Counted from the stretch's first letter, positions 43,578 through 52,650 are shown. The stretch: 64,000 bases of DNA from Candidatus Aalborgicola danicus (GCA_016703945.1 JADJBC010000002.1:579147-643146), one strand, 5' to 3'. Numbers and translations: made by a program. Notes: generated by a model not told the origin, from the sequence alone.

Positions 43578-44148
43578 GACCTATTCGGCGGTCCACTGCG
43601 TGGGCCGTCGCGCCCTGGCGCAACAGCACCCCAAGCTGACCTGCCATGTAGTGGATTTTGCGGCCCTGCCGCCGTTGCCCAAGGTCGATGACTGCTTCAT
43701 CGCCCTGGGCACAACCATCAAGGTGGCTGGCAGCCAGGAGGCCTTTCGCGCGATTGACTTGAAGGCGGTTGAGGCTCTAGCCCTCGCCGTCAAAAGGTCA
43801 GGCGCTACTAATTTAGGAGTAATCAGCGCCATGGGGGCCAACAGCCAGTCCTCGGTCTTCTACAACCGGATCAAGGGCGAAATGGAAGTTTCCCTGGCCC
43901 GAATGGGCTTCAAGAGCCTGGTGATTGCCCGCCCTTCCATGATCGATGGCGACCGCGCCACATTGCACCAGCCGGGACGCATCGGCGAAGGCATGGGCCT
44001 GGTACTGGCGCGTGGACTGGGTCCGCTGTTGCCCGCCAACTATCGCGCCATCAAGGCCAGTGACATCGCGCATGCCCTGATCCGTCACGTCAAGGCTGGC
44101 GTCCCCGGCGTGGTGACGCTGATGTCGGGCGAGATGCAGGGCGGCTGA
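43492..44148 (+). CDS. NAD(P)H-binding Rossmann-fold oxidoreductase (HTATIP2/atypical SDR-like)
   Basis: 218 residues from ATG 43492. The cofactor motif GATGLVGQ and first beta strand (RVVMVAGATGLVG) are encoded inside the end of rhlE, +1 frame, so the start must lie in the overlap. Further features: 'DDCFIALGTTIKVAGSQEAFRAIDLKAV', 'GVISAMGANSQSSVFYNRIKGEME' with the Tyr-x3-Lys, and 'IARPSMIDGDR'. These match small NAD(P)-binding proteins of the CC3/TIP30 kind. Function unknown. An inverted copy of the dispersed repeat is read through in frame at 43769-43830, within residues 93-113. Confidence 0.85.
   Translation: MADHARVVMVAGATGLVGQEILAALLADKTYSAVHCVGRRALAQQHPKLTCHVVDFAALPPLPKVDDCFIALGTTIKVAGSQEAFRAIDLKAVEALALAVKRSGATNLGVISAMGANSQSSVFYNRIKGEMEVSLARMGFKSLVIARPSMIDGDRATLHQPGRIGEGMGLVLARGLGPLLPANYRAIKASDIAHALIRHVKAGVPGVVTLMSGEMQGG
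43769..43830 (-). repeat. Dispersed 'cacgagggctag' repeat, copy 6, inside a gene
   Basis: On the minus strand: GGCGCTGATTACTCCTAAAT TAGTAGCGCC, then GGCGAGGGCTAGAGCC. It shares the GCGAGGGCTAGAGC block and an AAATTAGTAGCGC-like half with copy 50166. It is part of an open coding frame, so either the gene gave rise to the match by chance or the element was domesticated. Confidence 0.5.
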
Positions 44149-44171
44149 AACTGAAGTCCTGCGCCGCCAAA

Positions 44172-44259
44172 GAGGCGGTGCGGCAGAGCGCTTTGCTCCG
44201 TGTCCCCCGGCCTTCGGCCTCCTCCTTTACCTGCGCAAAACGCTCTGCCGCACCGCCTC
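44172..44259 (+). repeat. Structured hairpin element, copy B, between convergent genes
   Basis: A perfect 19-base inverted repeat (44172-44190 with 44241-44259, GAGGCGGTGCGGCAGAGCG) encloses the same core as 18400-18493 in opposite direction, with inner hairpin GGCC-TTC-GGCC. It lies exactly between two convergent genes and may serve as a two-way terminator. Confidence 0.8.
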
Positions 44260-44643
44260 CTATCCCCGCACAAACAACGTCACCAGCGGCGCATCACCCA
44301 CTTGGCGACTCCAATGTCCGTGAACAGCCGCATCGAACTCCGCGCCGTCCGGCAGCACATCGGCGGAATAGAAATGTTCGCCCGGCTTGAAGATGCGCGA
44401 GTTACCGCCCTGCAGACCGATCTCCATCTGCCCACCCAGAATAAAACACCACTGCGGCGCCCCTGTACAGTGAAAACTGCTGCGAAAGCCGACCGGGCTG
44501 GTGCGCAACTGGTAGCCGCCTGAGGCAAATACATCGGACAGCATGGACTGAGGCGTGCCCTGGTCCAGCGCAACGGCGTCTTCGCGAAACCGGGCTCTGC
44601 CATCGGTATCGGTAAACAGAACAACTTTGGTGAAGTGGGTCAT
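44260..44643 (-). CDS. Cupin-domain protein
   Basis: 127 residues from ATG 44643; the longer frame to 44757 runs into the next gene's leader and is rejected. The beta-barrel cupin pattern is visible: 'FRSSFHCTGAPQWCFILGGQMEIGLQGGNSRIFKPGEHFYSADVLPDGAEFDAAVHGHWSRQVGDAPLVTLFV'. Some of the usual metal-binding histidines of cupin motif 1 are replaced, so metal binding is uncertain. Divergent from gloA. The stop is immediately after the hairpin element. Function unknown. Confidence 0.75.
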   Translation of the reverse strand: MTHFTKVVLFTDTDGRARFREDAVALDQGTPQSMLSDVFASGGYQLRTSPVGFRSSFHCTGAPQWCFILGGQMEIGLQGGNSRIFKPGEHFYSADVLPDGAEFDAAVHGHWSRQVGDAPLVTLFVRG

Positions 44644-44742
44644 GGCAAGTGCGTTGATTTGGGATGGGTGTATTGTCCCGGCAATCCCCGCTTTGCGGCC
44701 ACAATGCTGCTCCAGACCCTCTCCACTACCCAGGCACCCACC

Positions 44743-45126
44743 ATGCGACTTTTGCACACCATGCTGCGCGTTGGCAATTTACAGCGCTCCATCAACTTCT
44801 ACACCCAGATCCTGGGCATGAGGCTGATCCGCACGTCGGAAAACCCGGAGTACAAATACTCACTGGCCTTCGTGGGCTATGGCACAAACCCGGAGCATGC
44901 CGAGATTGAGCTCACCTACAACTGGGGCGTGGAGACGTATGAAATGGGCAACGCCTATGGCCACATCGCACTGGGTGTACCCGATGCCTACGCGGCCTGC
45001 GAAGCGATCAAGGCTGCGGGCGGCAACGTGACGCGCGAAGCTGGCCCAGTCAAGGGCGGCAGCACCGTAATCGCGTTTGTGACTGATCCGGACGGTTACA
45101 AAATGGAGCTGATCCAGAGGCTCTGA
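44743..45126 (+). CDS. gloA: Lactoylglutathione lyase (glyoxalase I)
   Basis: 127 residues from ATG 44743; upstream frame extension has no ribosome site. The four metal ligands are at exactly the E. coli positions: His5, Glu56, His74 and Glu122. 'RLLHTMLRVGNLQRSINFYTQILGMRLIR' and 'AFVTDPDGYKMELI' are family signatures. It isomerises the methylglyoxal-glutathione hemithioacetal to S-lactoylglutathione, probably with Ni2+. Single gene, with a divergent cupin gene. Confidence 0.95.
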   Translation: MRLLHTMLRVGNLQRSINFYTQILGMRLIRTSENPEYKYSLAFVGYGTNPEHAEIELTYNWGVETYEMGNAYGHIALGVPDAYAACEAIKAAGGNVTREAGPVKGGSTVIAFVTDPDGYKMELIQRL

Positions 45127-45276
45127 ACCTTGGACCTGCAACGGCGCAGCAGTAGCCAAGCGCAATTTAAATCCGGAACGGCCTCATTTTTTACTCTTTC
45201 AGCTTGAAACGGCGCGCTTTGGCACCAATTCACATTGGCGGTGCAATCCATTGTGGTGACCGATAGAATCGTTTTC

Positions 45277-45639
45277 ATGGCCACCAATAACCCGTTCAAA
45301 CCACCTGACACTCCGATCAAGCAGCCGGACCGCGACGACAGCGGCTCTGTCGTCCTGGAGCGGCGGACACAACGTGTCAAGCCGCCGCAGATGTACCAGG
45401 TTGTCATGCTCAATGACGATTACACCCCTATGGAATTTGTGGTGGTGGTGATCCAGGAGTTTTTTGGCAAGGATCTGGAATCGGCGACACGCATCATGCT
45501 CAAGATCCATCTGGATGGACGGGCTGTATGCGGTGTGTACTCGCGGGATGTTGCAGTCACCAAAGTCGATCAGGTGCTGGACGCAGCACACAAGGCGGGC
45601 CACCCGCTGAAATGCATCTGTGAACCCATGGAAGTGTAA
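45277..45639 (+). CDS. clpS: ATP-dependent Clp protease adaptor ClpS
   Basis: 120 residues from ATG 45277. The adaptor core is complete: 'YQVVMLNDDYTPMEFVVVVIQEFF', 'A..IMLKIHLDGRAVCGVYSRDVA' and 'CICEPMEV'. It hands N-degron substrates to ClpA. The basic, disordered N-terminus is longer than in E. coli (106 residues). clpA follows after 79 bases, as in most proteobacteria. Confidence 0.95.
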   Translation: MATNNPFKPPDTPIKQPDRDDSGSVVLERRTQRVKPPQMYQVVMLNDDYTPMEFVVVVIQEFFGKDLESATRIMLKIHLDGRAVCGVYSRDVAVTKVDQVLDAAHKAGHPLKCICEPMEV

Positions 45640-45718
45640 GTGGGGTTACGAATCGAACTGACGGTGAATCGAGATTCGGTTTACAGTTGATCATCAACGC
45701 AAGGCAAAAGGAAATCAC

Positions 45719-48043
45719 ATGATTGCCCAAGAATTGGAAGTTAGTCTGCATATGGCGTTTGTCGAAGCGCGCCAGCAGCGCCACGAGTTCATTACCGTGG
45801 AACACCTGTTACTCGCCTTGTTGGACAATCCCAGCGCCGCAGAAGTCTTGCGCGCCTGCTCGGCCAATATTGACGATCTGCGCAAATCACTATCCAACTT
45901 TATCAAGGACAACACGCCCCAAGTCGCGGGTGCCGATGATGTCGATACCCAGCCGACATTGGGCTTTCAACGCGTCATCCAGCGCGCCATCATGCACGTG
46001 CAGTCCACCGGCAGTGGCAAGAAGGAAGTGACCGGTGCCAATGTGCTCGTAGCCATTTTTGGCGAGAAGGACTCACATGCGGTGTATTACCTCCACCAGC
46101 AAGGTGTCACACGCCTGGATGTTGTCAACTTTATCGCCCACGGTATCAAAAAGAGCGATCCTCCGGAGTCGACCAAAGCCAGTGAAAATCAGGCCGAATC
46201 GGAAGAAGGCGCTGCCGGGGAAAAGAATGAAAAGTCTTCGCCGTTGGAACAGTTCACACAAAACCTGAACCAGTTGGCCAGCGAAGGAAAAATTGACCCG
46301 CTGATTGGTCGTGAATACGAGGTGGAGCGTGTCATCCAGATTCTGTGCCGTCGTCGAAAAAACAACCCCTTGTTGGTGGGTGAAGCCGGTGTTGGCAAGA
46401 CCGCCATTGCCGAGGGCCTAGCCTGGAGAATCACACAAGGCGAAGTGCCAGAAATCTTGTCTGAGGCCGTGGTGTATTCCCTGGACATGGGGGCGCTGCT
46501 GGCCGGCACCAAATACCGCGGTGACTTCGAGCAACGCCTCAAGGGTGTACTCAAAGCACTGAAAGACAAGCCTCACGCCGTATTGTTTATCGATGAGATC
46601 CACACCTTGATCGGTGCCGGCGCAGCATCGGGTGGCACACTGGATGCGTCCAATCTGCTCAAACCCGGCCTCAGCTCGGGACAATTGAAGTGCATTGGCG
46701 CAACCACATTTACAGAGTACCGCGGCATCTTCGAAAAAGACGCTGCCTTGTCGCGCCGGTTCCAGAAGGTGGACGTGGTGGAGCCCACCATCGAGCAAAC
46801 TGTTGAAATTCTCAAGGGACTCAAATCCCGCTTTGAGGAACACCACAACGTCAAATACGCGGTCGCGGCCCTGCAGGCTGCTGCCGAGCTGAGTGCCAAA
46901 TACATCAACGACCGACACCTGCCTGACAAGGCGATTGACGTCATTGACGAGGCGGGTGCTGCGCAGCGCATTTTGGCGCCGAGCAAACGCAAAAAGACCA
47001 TCAGCAAGGCCGAGGTCGAAGAAATTGTGGCCAAGATCGCCCGCATTCCGGCGGCCAATGTGTCCAACGACGACCGCAGCAAGCTCAAAACACTGGAGCG
47101 TGATCTGCGCAACGTGGTGTTTGGCCAAGATAAGGCGCTCGATGTGCTGGCTTCAGCCGTCAAGATGGCGCGCTCCGGTATTGGCAAGGGTGACAAACCC
47201 ATTGGCTCCTTCCTGTTCAGTGGCCCCACCGGTGTGGGGAAAACCGAAGCCGCCAAGCAGTTGGCCTACATCATGGGCATTGACCTGATTCGCTTCGACA
47301 TGAGCGAATACATGGAACAACACGCTGTGAGCCGTCTGATTGGCGCACCTCCGGGTTATGTGGGTTTTGACCAAGGTGGCCTGCTGACCGAGGCCATCAC
47401 CAAAAAGCCGCATTGTGTGCTGCTGCTGGACGAAATCGAAAAGGCGCACCCGGCAATCTTCAATGTGCTGCTGCAGGTGATGGACCACGGCACGCTGACC
47501 GACAACAATGGGCGCAAGGCCGATTTCCGCAATGTGATCATTGTCATGACCACCAATGCCGGTGCCGAGACCATGAATAAGGCCAGCATCGGTTTCACCA
47601 ACCCGCGTGAAGCCGGCGATGAGGCGGCCGATATCAAACGCCTGTTTACGCCAGAGTTCCGCAACCGGCTGGATGCGACCGTCAGCTTCAAGGCGCTGGA
47701 CGAAAACGTCATCCTACGCGTGGTGGACAAGTTCCTGCTGCAACTGGAAACGCAATTGGCCGACAAAAAGGTTGAAGTCACCTTCACCGACAAGTTGCGC
47801 AAACATTTGGCCAAGAAAGGTTTTGACCCCTTGATGGGTGCACGCCCCATGCAGCGGTTGATTCAAGACACCATTCGCCGCGCATTGGCCGATGAATTGT
47901 TGTTTGGTCGCCTGACCGAAGGCGGTCGTCTGACCGTTGATCTGGACGACAAAGATACCACCAAGACCGAAGTTATTCTGGATATCCAGCCCCTGCCGGA
48001 GAAGAAGGGCAAGGCCAAACCAGAAGAAGCCACGGCTGGATAA
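45719..48043 (+). CDS. clpA: ATP-dependent Clp protease ATP-binding subunit ClpA
   Basis: 774 residues; AAAAGGA before the ATG. N-domain (1-145; MIAQELEVSLHMAFVEARQQRHEFITVEHLLLALL), two AAA+ modules with Walker A GEAGVGKT and GPTGVGKT and Walker B VLFIDEIHT and VLLLDEIEK, and the IGA/PGYVGFDQGG pore loop. No ClpB-type middle domain, which confirms ClpA. It unfolds substrates for ClpP, which is not in this window. Ends at a strong terminator. Confidence 0.96.
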   Translation: MIAQELEVSLHMAFVEARQQRHEFITVEHLLLALLDNPSAAEVLRACSANIDDLRKSLSNFIKDNTPQVAGADDVDTQPTLGFQRVIQRAIMHVQSTGSGKKEVTGANVLVAIFGEKDSHAVYYLHQQGVTRLDVVNFIAHGIKKSDPPESTKASENQAESEEGAAGEKNEKSSPLEQFTQNLNQLASEGKIDPLIGREYEVERVIQILCRRRKNNPLLVGEAGVGKTAIAEGLAWRITQGEVPEILSEAVVYSLDMGALLAGTKYRGDFEQRLKGVLKALKDKPHAVLFIDEIHTLIGAGAASGGTLDASNLLKPGLSSGQLKCIGATTFTEYRGIFEKDAALSRRFQKVDVVEPTIEQTVEILKGLKSRFEEHHNVKYAVAALQAAAELSAKYINDRHLPDKAIDVIDEAGAAQRILAPSKRKKTISKAEVEEIVAKIARIPAANVSNDDRSKLKTLERDLRNVVFGQDKALDVLASAVKMARSGIGKGDKPIGSFLFSGPTGVGKTEAAKQLAYIMGIDLIRFDMSEYMEQHAVSRLIGAPPGYVGFDQGGLLTEAITKKPHCVLLLDEIEKAHPAIFNVLLQVMDHGTLTDNNGRKADFRNVIIVMTTNAGAETMNKASIGFTNPREAGDEAADIKRLFTPEFRNRLDATVSFKALDENVILRVVDKFLLQLETQLADKKVEVTFTDKLRKHLAKKGFDPLMGARPMQRLIQDTIRRALADELLFGRLTEGGRLTVDLDDKDTTKTEVILDIQPLPEKKGKAKPEEATAG

Positions 48044-48060
48044 CACCGGCCCGACGGACA

Positions 48061-48094
48061 AAAGGCTCAGTTACCTGCGAACTGAGCCTTTTTT
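48061..48094 (+). terminator. Rho-independent terminator after clpA
   Basis: AAGGCTCAGTT-ACCTGCG-AACTGAGCCTTTTTT: an 11-base perfect stem with T-run. It can work in both directions between clpA and the convergent iron-binding gene. Confidence 0.9.
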
Positions 48095-48135
48095 CATGTC
48101 CCCGCGGCGATCAGCCGCCAGGGTTTCACCGGCGC

Positions 48136-49179
48136 TTATTTGAAGCCGACACGGTCCAGCATTTGCTGCACCTTGACTTGGTTCATGCCCACCACGCTGA
48201 TCGGAATGGTTTCACTCTTGAAACCGCCGCCCGTCATGGCTTGCAGCGCCGTGTTGGTGACCTTCACCCCCTTGGCGGTCGGCCATTCGTTATTGCCATT
48301 GGCAAAATGCTCCTGGGCTGGAGCGCTGGCCAGGTATTCGAGAAATTTGATGGCATTGCTCTGGTTCTTGGCATACCGTGCCACTGCGCCACCGGCGATA
48401 TTGACGTGGGTGCCCCAACTGGACTGGTTGGGAAACACCACTCCCACCCGGTCCATGATGGCCTGGTCTTCTTTTGCGCTGGAGCGCATGATGCGCGCCA
48501 GGTAGTAGGTGTTGGTGACTGCAATCGCGCACTCACCCGACGCCACACCTTTGATCTGATCGGTATCCCCTCCTTTGGGTGAGCGGGCCATGTTGGCGAC
48601 CATACCTTTGAGCCATTGCTCGGCCGCTGCGTCGCCCAGGTGTTCGGTCACCGAACCGAACAAGGACAGGTTGTACGGGTGGGACCCAGAGCGGATGCAG
48701 AGTTTGCCCTTGTTTTTGGGGTCACCCAGCTCTTCGTAGGTGTCGACGTCTTCCTTTTTGACCTTGGACTTGTCGTACACAATGACCCGGGCCCGTGTGG
48801 AAAAACCAAACCAGGGTGTTTCGCCGCTTGCAGTGGGTTTGCCACGCAAGTTGGCGGGGATGGCATCTTCCAGGATTTTGGACCTTACCGGTTGAAACAG
48901 ACCGTCAACCTCCCCGCGCCACAGGCGGCTGGCATCGACCAGCAAAATCACGTCAGCCGCAGAAGCACTGCCCTCGGCTTTCAAGCGGGCCACGATGCCG
49001 GCGTCATCGGCATCCACGCGGTTAAGCTTGATTCCCGTGGCCTTGGTGAAGTCGGCGTACATAGCCTCGTCAGTCGGGTAATGACGTGCCGAGTAAATGT
49101 TCAGCGTCTGCTCTTGCGCCAGTGCTGCTGTACTGGCGATACAAATGAGGGTGGCAAGGGCCAGGTGTGTGTGTTTCAT
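48136..49179 (-). CDS. Fe(3+) ABC transporter periplasmic binding protein (FutA/FbpA type)
   Basis: 347 residues with signal peptide 1-21 (AALA-QEQ). 'LNIYSARHYPTDEAMYADFTKATGIKLNRVDADDAGIVARLKAEG' and 'NTYYLARI' (tyrosine pair for ferric iron), 'WGTHVNIAGGAVARYAKNQSNAIKFLEYLAS' are typical of FutA/FbpA-like proteins. No permease or ATPase gene is next to it, so it works with components encoded elsewhere. A Fur-like box lies about 50 bases before the start, suggesting iron repression. Confidence 0.9.
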   Translation of the reverse strand: MKHTHLALATLICIASTAALAQEQTLNIYSARHYPTDEAMYADFTKATGIKLNRVDADDAGIVARLKAEGSASAADVILLVDASRLWRGEVDGLFQPVRSKILEDAIPANLRGKPTASGETPWFGFSTRARVIVYDKSKVKKEDVDTYEELGDPKNKGKLCIRSGSHPYNLSLFGSVTEHLGDAAAEQWLKGMVANMARSPKGGDTDQIKGVASGECAIAVTNTYYLARIMRSSAKEDQAIMDRVGVVFPNQSSWGTHVNIAGGAVARYAKNQSNAIKFLEYLASAPAQEHFANGNNEWPTAKGVKVTNTALQAMTGGGFKSETIPISVVGMNQVKVQQMLDRVGFK

Positions 49180-49228
49180 GTTGCAAGACAGTTAAAAAAT
49201 CTTCGATGTGCTGGTTTGGATAATAATA

Positions 49229-49252
49229 CAAACAAGAATGATTCGCAATATC
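49229..49252 (-). promoter_or_regulatory. Putative Fur box upstream of the ferric-iron binding protein
   Basis: On the minus strand: TATTGCGAATCATTCTTGTTTG, around the near-palindrome GAATCATTC, close to the Fur consensus (GATAATGATAATCATTATC). Position just before an iron-uptake gene supports the call. Confidence 0.5.
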
Positions 49253-49280
49253 TATTTATCCCAAATAGCCAAGTATTCAC

Positions 49281-50201
49281 TTATCGACCGACCCGGCTGC
49301 ACACCAGCACCCCGGAAATCACCAGTGCCGTGCCCGCCACCAGCCACGCGGTAAAGGCTTCGTCCAGGACCAACACCCCCATCAACATGGTCGCCATAGG
49401 CCCCACCATGCCTACCTGTGCGGCCAAACTCGAGCCAATGCGCTCGATGGCCATCATCACCAACATGACAGGCACCACCGTACACAGGGTGGCATTCAAC
49501 ACCGACAGCCAAATCACCTGGGGCGCTACGGCCCAAGCCACATCCAACGGTCGCAATACAACAAATTGCACGATACATAAGACGCAGGCCACCGAGGTGG
49601 CCAGCCCCACCAGTCGCAAAGAACCTAAGCGCTGCACCATCTCCCCACTGTAGAACAGGTACAGCGCATAACTGATGGCACTGAGCAGCACCAACAACGC
49701 GCCCAAGGCAACGTCAGCGCCCTGCAGCGTGACTTCGTGCCCAAACACCAACAACACACCGGCATAACTGATCGCCATACCAACCGCCTGGCGCACACCG
49801 ATCCGTCGCCCGTACAGCACCAGTCCCAGCAGCAACACCAGCGTCGGGTTCAGGTACAGGATCAGACGTTCCAAAGATGCGGTGATGTACTGCAGACCGG
49901 CAAAGTCCAAAAAACTCGCCAGGTAATAACCCGTCACACCGAGCCAGGCAATGCCCAGCACATCTTTGCGTGTTAGTTGAACCGGGGTGCCAGAAGACGT
50001 CTGGCGACTCGCCCACCATGTCATGGCCAGAAAAAACGGCAACGCAAACAACATGCGCAACATGATCAGTGTGACGGCGTCCACACCGTGGCGGTAAGCG
50101 AGCTTCACAATGATCGCCTTGCCGCTGAATGCCACGGCGCCCAAGCCGGCCAGGGTGAGTCCGACTGCTATTGATTTAGGAGCTAATTGCGTATGTTTCA
50201 C
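49281..50201 (-). CDS. DMT/EamA-family transporter
   Basis: 306 residues with ten predicted membrane helices in two EamA repeats ('GAVAFSGKAIIVKLAYRHGVDAVTLIMLRMLFALPFF'; 'ALLVLLSAISYALYLFYSGEMVQRLGSLR'). The start used is a GTG at 50199-50201 with no clear ribosome site; the first 12 codons lie inside a dispersed repeat (50166-50222). The first ATG candidates further in would cut the first helix. Substrate unknown; not similar enough to the one at 31265 to be a recent duplicate. Confidence 0.8.
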   Translation of the reverse strand: MKHTQLAPKSIAVGLTLAGLGAVAFSGKAIIVKLAYRHGVDAVTLIMLRMLFALPFFLAMTWWASRQTSSGTPVQLTRKDVLGIAWLGVTGYYLASFLDFAGLQYITASLERLILYLNPTLVLLLGLVLYGRRIGVRQAVGMAISYAGVLLVFGHEVTLQGADVALGALLVLLSAISYALYLFYSGEMVQRLGSLRLVGLATSVACVLCIVQFVVLRPLDVAWAVAPQVIWLSVLNATLCTVVPVMLVMMAIERIGSSLAAQVGMVGPMATMLMGVLVLDEAFTAWLVAGTALVISGVLVCSRVGR

Positions 50202-50222
50202 GAGGGCTAGAGCAATATTTCA
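50166..50222 (+). repeat. Dispersed 'cacgagggctag' repeat, copy 7, over a gene start
   Basis: GCTATTGATTTAGGAGCTAATTGCGTATGTTTCACGAGGGCTAGAGCAATATTTC. It covers the start codon and first codons of the DMT gene on the minus strand. Confidence 0.75.
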
Positions 50223-50399
50223 CATTGAACCATGGGCATCCGAGCGACGCCTCAACGCAGTGACGATCTGTCACTGTACAGGACAGGCCGGCGCACAGTG
50301 ATCCCGCGGCGCAGGGCCTTTCGACGGCACGGCGCAAGAGGTCTAGAATGCCCTGCCCCAGCACCCGCTGCCACCTCGTCCGCTTCTCGCCCCATCTCA

Positions 50400-52577
50400 A
50401 TGCCAACTGAACCCCTGCCAACGCTTGCCACCGACCTGCACATGGTCGCCAATCTGGCAAGTGGCCTAGGCGCCTCGCGGGCACAAAACGGTCACACGGC
50501 ATCCAATAACCACGTTGAGCTGCTGGCCCAGGCCCTCGAACAAAGCCCGTTTGGCATCATTGTCATGGACATTGAAGGTCGCGCTGAATACTGCAACCAG
50601 AGTTTCACTGCCATGACCGGGTTTACGCTCAACGACATCCGCGACGTTGCAGCCCACCCCTGGAACACGGCCGAATCGACCGACGCGGTGTACCGGGGTC
50701 TGCTGTCATCGCAACAGGCAGATGACCGCTGGAACGGTGATGTACAGAGCCACCGCAAGGACGGCACAACTTACTGGGAACGGCAGGTGGTCTCCACGCT
50801 GCGGGACGCCGATGGCAAACACACGCACCTGGTCGTTTTCAAGCAAGACATCAGTGAACGCCGGCGTCGCAAGGCCGCGCATGAGCAAACGAGGCGCTTG
50901 CAAGAGCAGGCGCTGGTTTCCAGCAGCAACGGCATCATGATCACGCGCAGCGATGCCGATGACCACTCCATCGTCTACGTAAACCCGGCCTTTGAACGGA
51001 TTACCGGCTACCGCTCGGACGAAGTCATTGGCCGGGAAGGCCGCTTTCTGCTGCGCGACGATCTGGCCCAGCCCGAACTGGAGGGTATTCGCTCGGCCTT
51101 GCGCGAGAAGCGCGAAGGCGAGGCCACGCTGCGCAACTACCGCAAGGACGGAACACTGTTCTGGAACGAGTTACGTATCGCGCCGGTCCGCGAGCTCACG
51201 GGCTCGGCCATTACGCATTTTGTCAGCGTGATCAACGACATCAGTGAACGCGTGTGTTACCAACAGGCGCTGGAACACCAGGCCAACCACGACAGCCTGA
51301 CCGGCCTGGCCAACCGCAACCTGCTCAATGACCGGATTGAACAGGCCATCCTATGGGCCAAGCGCAACAACCGTGTCATGGGGGTGATGCTGCTGGACTT
51401 GGACCACTTCAAGCTGATCAACGATGCTTCGGGGCACTCGGCGGGTGACGCGCTGTTGAAGGAGGTCGCACAACGTCTGGCCCGCTGCGTGCGGGAAACC
51501 GACACGGTGGCTCGGCTCGGCGGGGACGAATTCGTCATCATCCTGACCGACTTGCCGCAACCCGACGATGTGGACCAGATCGCTGAGAAGATCCTGTCGT
51601 CCCTGTCACGCCCCATGGATGTGGTTGGGCGCGATGTATTTGTGACGGCCAGCATCGGCGTTTCGCTGTACCCGCGCGATGGTGACCACGGCGAAATCCT
51701 GCTGCGTTACGCCGACATGGCCATGTACCGCGTCAAGGAACATGGTCGCAACAGCGTACGCCAGTTTGTTCCCGAGATGGGATCGTCAGCCGTCAGCCGG
51801 CTGGACATGGAGGCCGCGCTGAGGCGAGGTCTGGAGCGTGGTGAATTCTTGCTGCATTACCAGCCCAAGGTCGACCTCTCCACCGAGTGCATTGTGGGTG
51901 CCGAAGCCCTGGTACGCTGGCAACACCCGCAAATCGGACTGGTGCACCCCATCGAATTCATCCGGTTGGCCGAAGAGACCGGCCTGATCATTCCGCTGGG
52001 CGAATGGGTCTTGGGCGAGGCCTGCCGCCAGCAGGTAGTGTGGCAACAACAAGGCCTGGGACCCGTCAAATTGGCCGTCAATATGTCGGCACGCCAGTTC
52101 CGGCAGGAAGAACTCATTGAGCGCATTTCAGCCGTGTTTGCCGGTTCAGGGGCTGATCCGCGGCACATGACTTTGGAGTTGACCGAAAGCATGGTCATGC
52201 ACGATGTTGACAGTGCCCTGGCCTCTTTGCGGGCACTCAAGAAACTGGGCCTGTCACTGTCGCTGGACGACTTTGGCACGGGTTATTCCAGCCTGTCCTA
52301 CCTGCGGCGTTTCCCGATTGACGAGCTCAAGATCGACCGCTCGTTTATCAACGACATCCACCTCAACGCCGACGATGCAGCCATCGCCGGTGCCATCGTG
52401 GCGATGGCACGCAGCCTGGGACTGCTGGTGGTCGCAGAAGGTGTTGAGAAGAAGGAACAGGCCGAATTGTTGTCCTCCCTGGGCTGCAACCTGGTGCAGG
52501 GCTATTTTTACGCCCGCCCCATGACAGTCAGCGCCTTTACCACCCGACTGCAAGCGCAACACCCGCAGGCGGCATGA
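50400..52577 (+). CDS. PAS-PAS-GGDEF-EAL cyclic-di-GMP turnover protein
   Basis: 725 residues from ATG 50400; the frame is open to 50232 but that part is Arg/Pro-rich and non-conserved, and no start has a strong ribosome site. Two PAS/PAC modules (about 40-160 and 165-290), a GGDEF domain with intact RLGGDEF and I-site RETD five residues before it, and an EAL domain with EALVRW, NMSARQF, ELTES, DDFGTGYSSL, KIDRSF, AEGVE and GYFYARPM. Both catalytic halves look active; which dominates is unknown. No membrane segment, so the PAS domains probably sense a cytoplasmic signal. Single gene. Confidence 0.92.
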   Translation: MPTEPLPTLATDLHMVANLASGLGASRAQNGHTASNNHVELLAQALEQSPFGIIVMDIEGRAEYCNQSFTAMTGFTLNDIRDVAAHPWNTAESTDAVYRGLLSSQQADDRWNGDVQSHRKDGTTYWERQVVSTLRDADGKHTHLVVFKQDISERRRRKAAHEQTRRLQEQALVSSSNGIMITRSDADDHSIVYVNPAFERITGYRSDEVIGREGRFLLRDDLAQPELEGIRSALREKREGEATLRNYRKDGTLFWNELRIAPVRELTGSAITHFVSVINDISERVCYQQALEHQANHDSLTGLANRNLLNDRIEQAILWAKRNNRVMGVMLLDLDHFKLINDASGHSAGDALLKEVAQRLARCVRETDTVARLGGDEFVIILTDLPQPDDVDQIAEKILSSLSRPMDVVGRDVFVTASIGVSLYPRDGDHGEILLRYADMAMYRVKEHGRNSVRQFVPEMGSSAVSRLDMEAALRRGLERGEFLLHYQPKVDLSTECIVGAEALVRWQHPQIGLVHPIEFIRLAEETGLIIPLGEWVLGEACRQQVVWQQQGLGPVKLAVNMSARQFRQEELIERISAVFAGSGADPRHMTLELTESMVMHDVDSALASLRALKKLGLSLSLDDFGTGYSSLSYLRRFPIDELKIDRSFINDIHLNADDAAIAGAIVAMARSLGLLVVAEGVEKKEQAELLSSLGCNLVQGYFYARPMTVSAFTTRLQAQHPQAA

Positions 52578-52650
52578 ACAAACTGGAATGGCGAAGTGTG
52601 GCTTAAGCAGAACTGGCACTCCTGCTCACGCATGCCCGCCTACAGGCCGG

